The position numbers and the translations under genes are program-made. A stretch of DNA of 64,000 bases from Temnothorax longispinosus (Eukaryota; Arthropoda; Insecta; Hymenoptera; Formicidae), in assembly GCF_030848805.1 (NCBI RefSeq), contig NC_092365.1:16979049-17043048 (forward strand), read 5' to 3'. The notes under the pieces are model-generated. The model had not been told where the DNA came from. It did not search any database and saw only the letters and a list, made by a program, of their open reading frames with translations. Positions 1 to 10,859 of the stretch are shown one piece after another. Position 1 is the stretch's first letter, and each line of letters opens with the position of its first letter.

Positions 1-3000
1 TAAATGCGAGCGCGCAAAGAGAGAGACTCTAAGCTGTCTCCGGCGTCTTCCCATAAATCGAAGAAGTCCGACTTTTCAGGTCGCGTACCGCCGAGCTTTC
101 TCGAGCTTATTTAAATCATCCCTAAAGCCTCCTTAATATTGAAAAATGGCCGCCGGCAATAGTTCGCTCTTCACGTCCTCGTTTCTTCCATTGGAAATGT
201 CTGCTCCGAGCTCGGAGCTCGTTGAATAAACGAATCGAGTTCGTTCATGCAATCATGAATGTTGAGTTAGTAATAATTGCGCTAATTTCTGCATGTTTTT
301 ATTCGTTGATATTTTTCATGAACTTAGTTGTTCATTAAAATCAACGAATGAATCGTAATGCTCTAACAGCGCTTTTTATACCGTGCGTTGGAGTGTTGTG
401 CAATATTGAATGCTATAATATTTGCTTTGTATAATCCGTTACCCGGAAAACGCGATTTCCGAATATTGGATATGCCACGAACGAGATTTGCGCGGCGTTG
501 GCGTTACCCGATATTCATTTGCAGCAATCCGGAATGATTCGCATTTCACAAATGTGCGATTAATTCAGGCTCCCCCGTGTAGTTACGGATGTTGCGCTCG
601 ATAGATGATCTAAATTAATCATTGCCATTTTTCTGCGCATCATCGCCAAATTTACCCCGCTAAATTTTATCGCGCTTCGATATCGCATTACATCGTTACG
701 CTTTTATTAATGGTAAAACATCCGTTAAAAAAAAAAATGGGATTGCCGGACGGAATTTTAGGTTATCGAACGACTGTACGACTGTGTGGAGACCTGCGGA
801 TATGCCGAACGTCGGATATCCGATATACGCCGGATATCCATAAATTCAGAGCGAGAGGGCAAGAGGACGCGTCGCGTTCTAACTATCTTCCGCTTAGCCT
901 GACTCACGTATCGTGCCCATTTCCGTACTCGATGCGCCGCGTTTCAGAGGATAGCCGAGGGATTTAGGTAGAACGTTAATAACATTCGCCTAACTTCAAC
1001 CCTCCAGGCTGTCGAGCTAGAGCTAATGAAGCTCTGACGACCTTTCGTGTTCGCTATATGTCGCTCGACATGCGTTGACGTGTTCTAGGATTCTCATTCC
1101 GCTTCGTGACGCCGCATAATCGGCCTGACCGCAGGATCGCAGGCGAATCGTTGTCGAATCAGTCCTTCCAAACAACGTTGAAATTAAGGTGTTCGCGCAA
1201 TGACTTGCACTTTACTTGCCGAGAACATTAATCCTCGTTTTCGTACGAAAAATACGTAATTTTATCGATGACTGAAATTAAGATAAATCGGCGAATAAAA
1301 CCTATATAGTTAAAACTTGTAGCGTCATCGCGAATTGCATTATGCAAATATGACGAGTGACCGGCAATGAATTGAAGAGGAGTTGAGTGAATTATAAGAG
1401 ATTATTTATATAATTATTATAATTAACACTTCGTATATTTGCTTTTATTTTCTGGTATTTTTTTTTTTTCAATATTTTGTATTGATTAATAAAATCTGCG
1501 TTCTGTTTTTAATAATGTTATGCTGTTTTAAAGTTGACACAATAGATTTAATTAAAGCGATCTTTTTGTAACTTAAATACTTCGATAATTGATTACCGTA
1601 GGTTCTCCTCACCGCTCCGACGAAACTGCATAGCGAAACAATGTGCATGCACATTGCTTCGTCATGTCATAAATCCGGTGGCGGAAAGTCGACGGCGATT
1701 TCGCGCGGGTCGCTTCGCCGTAAATTATGAGGCGGTCGTAATACGTTTTATGACTTTTCGTTTTAGTCGCCCACTACGGCCCGCGACTTTGTATTCCTCG
1801 GGCACCATCCCGGGACGACACCTTTACATCTTCGTCATGCCTCGGTTATCCTTCGTCTGCCTCTGTTAGACAAACCGACAGTTAGGTGCGTCTTTTTGCT
1901 GCGCGTTTCGCAACGTTGGCACGTAATGGCGTAGCGCGAAACTCCCTTCGGCGTTTGCTGTTTATTCATTATACGCGAGCTCTCTGCTCGTTAGAACAAT
2001 ATGTAAGTTGAGCTTTTATTCGACATGGAATGACTCGGGGGAAATTTCTCGCTGTGCTGCGCTTTTGATTTTTATTTATACCGTTTATTATATGGGCGGT
2101 TGGTCTACGAAAACGGCATATGTTCTACACAAAGTAATCGAGAAAACAGTAAATATAAGTTAAATTAATGATTAATTATTTAAAGGCACGTATATTGTGC
2201 CTTTTATCATTGTTCAGATATTTTATCTAGAAAGTTATTTTTAAAATAAACTTGTTGTATAAATGATAAGATACTTTATGAGAAGACTGTAATTACTTAA
2301 TAAAAAATTTTAATAAAGTACTAATTGTAAGTTTTAATTAAATAAAATAAAAATTCATGGAATTTGCAATTTGTTTGTAATGTTCAAAATTGTGCATACA
2401 ATTGAGTGCAATGTTTTAAATATTTTCAACAGTATACCATTAAAAAAAAAAACTGTTATTAGAAAATACAGTAATGTGTTGCATTTCGATTATATTTTCA
2501 TCACGCATTGTACAACAATTAATATTATTAGGCATTGATGCGAACATATTCCTTCCTTTCCTTTTTATTTTCTTAGTTTCACGCTCTCTTTTGTCCGCGC
2601 GTAGGCATTAGAGCCCACCGTTCCATTTCCGCCAGCACATTGCAGGTCCAACCTTGCCCGACACGCAGGAACCGTCGGCTCCTTCGTTCATACGAAGTTT
2701 GACACGGAAATTTATTCGCGCTTAACCGATTTGGCTGCGGTTCAAGACGGATGCTCCACCCACCCGAGAAGTCTGCCGCTGTTTTACGATCAAAGTTCAG
2801 AACGACATTTGCACGTCGGCTCTTTCGTCTCGGTTCCGCAGCCGCCACCGCCATTGCCGCCCCCCATCCTTTGTACTATTTCTTCGCTGCACCCTCTACG
2901 AGGCCGATTTCTCGGTTTCTCTCGACGTCGTCGTCGTCATCGTCGTCGTCAACGTACTCCTCCCTCGCCCGACACGCCCGAACGACTCGCCGTCATTTCC

Positions 3001-3982
3001 TTTCCGGAGAATTTCCGTCTCGGTAATCCCGGCTTCCGCCATCCAGATCCATCGGGAGTGACCGATGGCAGGCTGGGACGGTTATATCGGACGGTAAAAA
3101 TTCGCGAACGAATTCGGGCAAACGCGCCTCGCTGGCGAGCTTTGCGAGATTGAAACGCCTGGGCGAATGAAAGAAACAGACATTCATAAAATGCGATATG
3201 CGGAGTGCAAAGAATGTTTAGCGCATTGACCGACGAGGAAACATGCCACAGAGCCTTCGAGAGCTTTGTTCGACGAGAACATTTTGTTTGAAGTATTTTA
3301 TATCCGCTTCGATATCGCGTTTCCGCGTTACTTCGTGTAATTCGACCTACGCTGTAACGAAATTTGAGATATTTTTGCGCCCACATAAGAATTTATTTAT
3401 ATTTGTAACATAGAAAATATGTACTGAAATATTCGGACGGCGAGATAAATTTATATATATAACGTTAATATTTTATTTTAATTTTGGATACACTATATCT
3501 GCTTAAACGTGAAACTTGATTTTGATTAATTCATCACGGAGCAATAACACGGAAAAACAGTATACATTTGATGAAACCCAGTTCTAGCGGCGAGTGATTA
3601 CAGAAAATTTCATAGCGAATGGCGGAGTGCACTCGGCTTTCACATGCGTTGGGATTTCGCAGCTTTCGAATGATTTTCATATGAATGTTGTTCACTTTCC
3701 ACAATATTGCATTTTCGAAATTATTAACAATATGCCCCGTTTGCAATTTTGCATTCGGAAATTATTCGCTTCTGTGCTTCGAAAACACGTAAACGGCGAC
3801 ATTACAATGGCGCGAGAAAAAATATCCTCTTTGAATAACTCTTCTTTCCATCTCCACGAATCTCGAACGCGCTTTAACACAATGATAGTGATATATACGA
3901 AATTTAGCTCGAATGCAAATAACAATAGGAGAAATTATCGATCTTTTCCGTTCTCTAAATTGTCTTCCTGTTTCTGTTACAG
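1..3982. other. Non-coding stretch, no supported gene
   Basis: I see no recognisable protein in this interval. A 27-codon reading frame at 146-229 (+) starts in a good context (AAAAATGGCC) and begins MAAGNSSLF, but nothing else supports it. At 2926-2950 there is a short GTC-rich trinucleotide run inside a GC-rich, pyrimidine-rich island (about 2.58-3.2 kb). That island leaves several frames open on both strands at once, as base composition alone can do. The interval ends in the pyrimidine tract that serves as acceptor for the exon at 3983. Confidence 0.6.
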
Positions 3983-4045
3983 AGTGACAGCGGGCTAGTG
4001 GACACAGATCCAGGTCGAGTTAGCAGCATGACAGCCATTAACTCG
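3983..4045 (+). CDS. Internal coding exon of an unidentified gene (63 nt)
   Basis: Seen directly: a strong pyrimidine tract ending in TTACAG precedes position 3983, and a GTGAGC donor begins at 4046. The 63 nt between them make 21 codons with no split codon at either end, so the exon can be included or skipped without shifting the frame. Only this frame is open; the other two meet a stop within five codons. The peptide begins SDSGLVDTDPGRVSSM and is rich in Ser and Asp, as in a cytoplasmic linker or phosphorylated tail. No catalytic motif, membrane segment or cysteine pattern is visible, and I do not recognise the protein. It is the best evidence that the window lies inside a large plus-strand gene. 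A chance pairing of splice signals is possible, but the frame restriction argues against it. No adjoining exon could be tied to it by sequence alone. Confidence 0.6.
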
Positions 4046-4439
4046 GTGAGCCAACGTTAAATTAATACGCGACGATAAAAGCAATGCGCACAGTATCGCT
4101 TCGTTTAATAACTCGACGTTATATCAACTGGTTGCGTCCGTTTTAAATTATGCAAACCGAATAATTTACCGATAATTTACGATAATGGTCACGACCCTAT
4201 TTGGCCAAGCTGTGACCAAGGAAGCAAGAACTCTTTTAACATAAAGAAAACTTTCTGTTAATTCAATTATCATTTCCGCTCTGTTATGCGTTACTGTGTA
4301 CATTTGAGTTTCTCGTCGCAATAAGTTGTCGATTATGGTCGTATGAGAAATAGCGTAGATCTGGGCGAAAAGCTGTTCGAAGAAAAGATATTCTCGATGC
4401 TCGCGAAGTATCGATTCTGAAATAGTTTCACGCACTCAC

Positions 4440-4605
4440 GTGGCGAAGCATATAGGGGAACGAGAAAGAGTGATGGTAACGCGCGCCTCGTTGTATAGCC
4501 ATTCCTCATCAAATATGTAGGAAACTGCTCCCGATATAGGACAGACGGCTGCGAAGTTTCCGTCCGCTAATAATCCCGTAATGCCACTCACGCGACCGTA
4601 GTTTC
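4440..4605 (-). CDS. Candidate coding exon of an unidentified minus-strand gene
   Basis: Read on the minus strand, a good acceptor (CTTCTTTCCCCCAG) lies just above 4605 and a GTGAGT donor occupies 4439-4434. The 166 nt between them are open in one frame only. It gives about 55 residues beginning NYGRVSGITGLLADGNF and containing SYIFDEEWLYNEARVTIT, with two cysteines and a plausible amphipathic composition. The same frame also stays open upstream to an ATG at 4750 (104 codons in all). After one stop, TGA at 4438-4436, which lies within the donor, it is open again to 4166. It could therefore be a spliced exon, a small single-exon gene, or a decayed coding region with one stop. No family is recognised. 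It lies about 400 bp from a plus-strand exon, which would imply nested or antisense genes; chance cannot be excluded. Confidence 0.38.
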
Positions 4606-4750
4606 CTGGGGGAAAGAAGATAGCGGCTTGTATGGTCTGCGCGAATGTTTGCGCGGCGGGGCATTTCGACTCGGCAAACAAGCGGAAAGCCAGGAGGGTG
4701 CACAAGCCTAGTATTTTATCGGCCCTAATACAGTTATCATCGAGTAACAT

Positions 4751-7700
4751 TTGGTATTGTTATGATTAAGGGACGAGAGTTGCTCATCCTTCGGTCAGAC
4801 GGCGTCTGTTAATCCCTTTGTGTTACCGTCGTGTTCGTTGAACAGAGTTTACCGTGCAGCTTTATATTATGTATGTTTTATTATATATATACATATGTGT
4901 GCGTTGGACTTAACAAATTAGTATAGCCTTAGCATGATTTTTACTGTAAACAAGCTTTTTTACACATAAGCCGATGTATCTATATGAATATGGAAATATC
5001 GACAATAACCCCTTAAAACTAGATTAAAGTTTTAGCTCTGAAATGTGGATGATGAGATGCGTGATATTCTTGGCATTCTCCGTAAAATTATTCCGTTAAA
5101 TGGATCTTCTGAAAGATTCGATATCAAAGAAAAGATTGAATATTAAAATTAGAATCATTAGAATGAAAATATTTGTTTGATTTAGTAGACTATTTTTAGG
5201 TGTAGACCGCTTTAATAGATCACTTCTGGATGAATGGGATTAATCACGTGGTTTCGCCAGATGAGAAACGACAGCTCGTCTCATTCCTTTCTTACAACGT
5301 AGTCCGATGATTTATATTCATACCGCATCGCGAACGCAATGAATCAAACCTCTTTTCTCTAATCGAGCACCGTTCATTCCTCCTTCTGCGGAGTTAGGCA
5401 TGAGCCTTGCGACACCCGACGTTCGGATGCGTTGCATTATGAATCGTGGAAAATCACCGTTTGCATGATAATGACACGGGATGGGTGAAAGGTGAGAGAC
5501 ACGCGAGACGACGACGGGGTGGCTTCCCAGCGTGGGAGGGAGAACCAGCGCGCCTTCCCCCGGGATTTGTACACGAATACACCTCCGACATACGGCGTAT
5601 TCATAGTTTTCGACCACTCTCACGGAATTCGTGCACTTGTTCAGCGATGTGAGAACCGGCGGAATTCAGCTGGATGTTTCTTCCACCTCCCTTTTCCCTC
5701 ATTCCCGTCGCCATCGCTGTCGCGATCGATTTGGGAATACGGTCGCGCGCGTGCATCGCGACAGAATTCCGAGAATTCGTAGTGCGTCTTCTCGAGAGAG
5801 AACAACCCCGGCTGGTTAGGAACTTGTCTCTACGACCTGCTGCACTGTCGCGACAACGGTATATCGGTTGTAGCAGCTTCGAGTCCCGCGGGAGTACGCT
5901 CGTTGATTACTCATGAAGATTACGTTGCGAATTTGTATTCTTCCTTACAAACGTCCGCGGTATAAGTGCCAAGGATATTCGTATTCAACGCGAATTGGTT
6001 GACGACAAACGTCAAAATGCTAAAAATGATATTCCGATATGAGAGAAAGTGGAGAAAGATATACGAGGGCGGAGAGTATCTAACATTTCTTAACTCTGTA
6101 GAACTTTCATGTGTTGTTATGGTATTGGAAAAATTTCTTCGAGCTCAATAAGACATCGATATCCATCGTAGCGTTTGACACAATAAATGATGCGATATCC
6201 AAGTAGTTGGGAAGTTTGGCAATCGTCCCATTATACGCGTTTCGCAACGGGATGAATTTCTGGGCGAGTGAGTGGCTCGACGAAAGGAAAGTTTTTCTTC
6301 GTTTTTCCAGAATCGAATTACTATCCACCTCATGATATAAAAGCAGGTTGTCTTATGATAGCGTGCAAACAGCTAGAAATAAAGCAACGCTTGCAACGCT
6401 CGTTCGATTAGGAGATGCGAAATCTGATACGCGCGCTCGTATTACGATGTTGTCTGAGTATATCCGTAGTATTACGCGGGCGTAATTGAGAGGAGTATCA
6501 GATCTGCGTTTGAATTATAATAAGTAATATGCGTGTTAATCAGAACAAGTCGGAGCGAGATAATTGTTTTAATGATATTCGAGTTTACCAATTGACAAAA
6601 AAAAAAAAAAGATTTTGATGATCTAAGATAACGTTAATAATTATTATATAGATATAATATACAGGACATAAAGGTTGTGAAGATGATGAAATAATTGCGA
6701 TTGATATTCACAATCTATTAGATAAAATATGTTCGCTGCATTATAGAGTTTGAATAGATTTATGTAAAATGTACAATGTGTACATTTATAACTATAAATT
6801 ATAATTGTTTTGTATCGTTGTATCGTTATTTTTACTCTGAAGAGACCTCGAAACCCGTATGATGCTGATGCAAGAGTAGCGGGATCGATGGAAACATAAT
6901 GATGCATTTTTATTCCGCGTTGCTCCTTTTTGTGCGCTACCTCTTCGCCTTCTCTGTGCTGTATTATTCAGACTTTACATACGTTTGAGAAACAAGAATA
7001 TTCGACGAGGCGGGATCGCGTTGATGCTTAAAAAACGCTCGTCTCGGAAGCTCGTTATTCCCTTCGGTATCAAAGTCGACGGGCATTTGCAATTGAAATT
7101 TTTGCGGTTCCATAAGTCTACCGCGAACAAATTCGAACTTCACCGTGGCCTACGCGAAGAGGTGATTCCGCAATTACTTCCATCGTACATTATTATAAAA
7201 AAGACATAAATGCGTAAAAAGTGACTACACGATTTTACATGCACACTTAAATGTGTAAAAATAACACTTGGATTTGCGGCGTATGTTGCTTTATTAATAG
7301 AAATGAAATAATAAGAATATACATTACATATATCGTATATAGACAATATTATAGGCTAGTTTCATTAAATCTTGGACAGAAGATCTTGATGGGAAAATTA
7401 TTAAAAATATTAACAATGTTACAAAAAGGGAAATTTTTATAAGATAACCGTTTATATTCTTCGTGCAACGTCATCTCAAACCACAGATTAATCGGATTGT
7501 TTTTTTGTGAGATATTTACAAACATGTGGGAAAGCCGACCTTTCCCGAGCTGCGGTCTCGCGGAAAATGACGCGCCCGAATCCGGTGACCCGGCGACCGG
7601 AGCACAGACGAAAGTCGGGTCTAAAGGACGCCGAGGAGGAAACCAGTTTAAATAAAGACCACGCATGTGGGTCAGCCGGCGTGGCGTTGCGGCGTGCGTT

Positions 7701-10386
7701 ACGCAAGCTGCGTCGCGCATCAGCGGCGACGTCGTTTGGTCGAGCTTTGCTAGCCGTGCAAGAGACGCGTACTGTATGCATAATGTATATCAGCTGAATT
7801 ACTGTAGCCTACCTCCGAAAAGCTTCCGAGCGTATATCACCGCGGGCGTAGAATAAAGGTATATCCAAGTCAGCTTGTAACAAGCTTTCCTTTAGTTGGT
7901 TGACACACACGGATGGAGTAACAAGAAATACTAATTACGGAATTACGAGAAATTATCCTATAATTGCGGAGAGATGTATGTCGGAATGGTTCTCGCGGAT
8001 GATGTATCTCACTCCAGACTTCATCTGTCTGCACTCTTCTTCTCGTTGCTATATACATCCTTAGCTTAACGTCACGAGCAACACTGTTTGTTTGATAAAA
8101 TTAAAAAGCTGGAGAAATGCAAAAGAGTTGTCCTAATATTTAGTTTAATCGATAATGGAAATAAGTTTGTACAGATCATTTTCTTTTGTAGCATATTTTA
8201 TTTTCTGAGTATTAACTTATCGAGATCTTTGTGCCTATTTTATTATTTATAAGTTTTTTTTACACTTTGCGAGATTATGCAGTATATCGATCGATATTCA
8301 GACTCTCAAATTGGTATGACTTTCAAATTAGGTAAGGGGCCGTAGATGGTGTGTTCGGAGGATTAGTTCTCCTACGCAGGCTAAGCTTCGGAACATTACG
8401 CGCTGTATTTGTAAGTAGCCGTATGTAGTTGATAAACCGGGCGCATCTGCATACATCGTGCTGAACTTTACGCGAGGCTGGACCGAAACTGACTGTTGGA
8501 ATGGGATTCGGGACCACTTCAAACGAAGCGCCACACGGAAATCTGCCCGCGAGCCTCACGAGCACACACGGGGCTTCCGGCGCAGCTCTCTCTCTTTTGT
8601 GATACACGAGAAGTCAGATGTCGGTTCGTCGGAGTAGGAGAAAAGCTTCTCTCCGCCGCGGGGAGTTATATTATATTCAGAGTGCACTCCCGGAGACGTT
8701 GCATTTTCCGAGGTTATTCTGAATTTGCGTCGTGAAAGTCGCACAGGGAGAGAGGAAGGAACGCATTTCGCGAGCTTCGATCGATCCTGAAATTCGAAGT
8801 GCACGATACACACCGCGAATGTAGCAACGACGAATTCGCGCAGTTTGCGAAAAGATGGAATTCTATAAATATCCAGTTATTAAAGAAAGGTCGACGCTAA
8901 ATTTCTTCAAGAAAAAGAAAAGACTTTTCTGCATTTTCGACGTGCAAACTTTATAACGTGCAATACACAGAATAGATGAGTGATCGCGCGTTTTACTTCT
9001 TGTCATGTGCAATATATTATTTCGTTATTGCGTGAAAACGTATATGTACGACTAATGCGACGAAGAAACTCGGTCAGGCCGCGCTGTTTCGTTCCGCTAA
9101 ATATCCATTTCCGTATAGGCGAGAATCGCCGTGCTATATTTTCTGAAATGACGTGACGAAATATAACTTGAAGTGACGTGACGCGACACTGCCTGACACG
9201 CCACGTCGCTCTTCTCGACCTCTTTTTTTCGAACGAGTTTAGTTTTTCACGGACCGACTTTGCGCCGACGATATCTTCAAAGTGAATTGCAAAAGAATGC
9301 GATTAATCTTTTCTTTAAACATGATCTTTAAATAGTGATCTTCATAAGTCACCATACGGCTATAGTGAAATATTCTTTGAAATTATTGTTAAAGATTAGG
9401 TTCTATTTAGAACGTATATCGTACATATTTTACAGCATGTCCAAATATGAATACTAAATCATCGTAGATTAAATACTTAGATTTTACTGTGCGGAATGGC
9501 CATGGTGATTTAGGAGGGGGCGATCACAATTCGCTTCGCAGTTTCTAAAATTGCGAAAACAATTGCTCGAGCTTTCGTAGAAAAATCCGATGTATTGGAC
9601 TTGTAAATTATTCGGGGATGCGCGAGACAACGACATCGTAAATGGTTGGTTCTGTGTACGTGCGGACAACAAGGCATAGATAGATCGCCGTCGATTCTAC
9701 CTCTCGCGCACGCGAAATCGACCGCCGGCGGTCTCGAGGGATGGACCCAGGTGCAAGATCCGTTCGGGAGAGGGCGAATCTCCCTCCGCCTCTATATTAT
9801 CCCGTACGTCGAACTCCGCGGGTGGAGCCGGGAGGTTTGCGAGGTGAACTGCGTCGCCGACATCACCGACATCGTTTTCTTTCGCGAGAAAGAAAGAGGA
9901 AAGGAGAAGAGTGCGCGTCCGACCATTCCTCGACGTCGCGGATCCGGAACAGCGGGATTTATTATCTCGACCGGAACGGACGCACCTGGCTAATGCCTAA
10001 TGCCGTTGACTTTGTTGCCCGACGACGCGCTGCGGAGTGGAATGGAATACGGATACGAGCATCGGTGAAGTGAAGCGCATCAGAGCCTCTCGATGGAATC
10101 GAGAAGCGGATAGACATGACAAGATACGTCTTTTAGATGCAAAATGCAGAATATATGGATATTTGAGAGCACAAAAATTTAAAAGCTGCGCTTGCGTTCG
10201 TTAAAGTTTTGTTTAAAAACATTTAAACATATCAGAATTAAAGAGAAAAAGGCATGACTCTCTTTAAGAGTTTTATTGGAGATTATATGTTACTCGGTTA
10301 CGGTATAAGGCGTTGCATTTTCCACCTGTCGTTTTTATTGCTCGCGTATTTAGCGTCCATTAAATCATTCCTCGCGTCTTTTATAG
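4751..10386. other. Intron-like or intergenic stretch
   Basis: Mostly AT-rich sequence with short GC-richer islands near 5.3-5.9, 7.5-7.8 and 9.6-10.0 kb. Overlapping open frames in those islands occur on both strands and have no recognisable domains. A strong pyrimidine tract ending in TTTTTCCAG at 6309 has no convincing donor downstream. The only structured item is a degraded transposon end at 7240-7282, listed separately. No gene is supported. Confidence 0.6.
7240..7282 (-). mobile_element. Degraded end of the same MITE family as 32534-32746
   Basis: The reverse complement of this segment reads TACGCCGCAAATCCAAGTG followed by TTATTTTTACAC. It closely matches the terminal inverted repeat of the element at 32534-32746 (TACACTGCAAATCCAAGTG then TGTTATTT), with a few substitutions and a short gap. 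No matching left end is seen nearby, so this looks like a truncated, older copy. The family assignment rests only on the internal comparison of two copies in this window. Confidence 0.5.
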
Positions 10387-10415
10387 AATGACGATGTCAC
10401 TTCCGAGAAGCGCAG
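10387..10415 (+). CDS. Candidate 29-nt microexon
   Basis: A pyrimidine-rich acceptor (CCTCGCGTCTTTTATAG) ends at 10386 and a near-ideal donor, CAG|GTACGT, starts at 10416. Two frames are open. The first reads NDDVTSEKR from the first base and leaves two bases for the next exon. The second contains ATG ACG ATG (MTMSLPRSA), so the segment could also be a translation-start exon. The third frame meets TGA at once. The segment is too short for homology and its partners are unknown. Splice-site quality is the sole evidence, and pairs this good will occasionally arise by chance in 64 kb. Confidence 0.28.
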
Positions 10416-10502
10416 GTACGTAATATCCCCAAGTCGCTCCGATCGCCGCATCGTCACGCGAGTTAAAAGCGACGTCCGCAGCCGCGCGCTCATCTAACTT
10501 AC

Positions 10503-10555
10503 CGTCGCGATTTTAACTGTCCGTATATTCGCGCGGACATCACAAGGTCGGCCAT
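10503..10555 (-). CDS. Candidate first coding exon on the minus strand
   Basis: On the minus strand an ATG at 10555 lies in a very good context (GGAATGG) and opens the peptide MADLVMSARIYGQLKSR. This runs 17 codons plus two bases into a consensus GTAAGT donor at 10502-10497. The frame is also open upstream of the ATG, so an internal exon is possible. I do not recognise the peptide and no downstream partner exon can be fixed. The long (CT)n tract at 10774-10833 lies about 220 bp upstream on this strand and would be near a promoter if the exon is real. Confidence 0.25.
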
Positions 10556-10771
10556 TCCAATGATTGTCGACAGCTGCTGCGCGTCGTTAACCGCGTTGGA
10601 AGAGCGGAGATAAAGAGAAAACAACGTATACACACGTGCGTGAGATATCGATAACTCTGCAGGCTCTGCAGTGCGTGCGAAAAAATTCCCTCCATCATTG
10701 GCAACGTCCAAGTGGAAGACGATGGATATTGCTATTTTTTTATCTGTCGTCACCGATGTATAAAAGCTGAG

Positions 10772-10773
<2 letters not shown>

Positions 10774-10833
<60 letters not shown>
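10774..10833. repeat. (CT)n microsatellite, about 60 bp
   Basis: An uninterrupted CT/TC dinucleotide run followed by imperfect CT-rich sequence up to about 10859. On the minus strand it is a GA tract like those at 51023-51076 and 62697-62738. Long GA/CT tracts near insect promoters can bind GAGA-type factors; that role is inference here. Confidence 0.95.
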
Positions 10834-10836
<3 letters not shown>

Positions 10837-10859
10837 GCCTTCTCTTTCTCTCTCTTTCT

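Noticed and set aside
2579..3386. Overlapping 140- and 145-codon frames
   Set aside because: Both strands are open in a GC-rich block containing a trinucleotide run. No domain and no splice pair.
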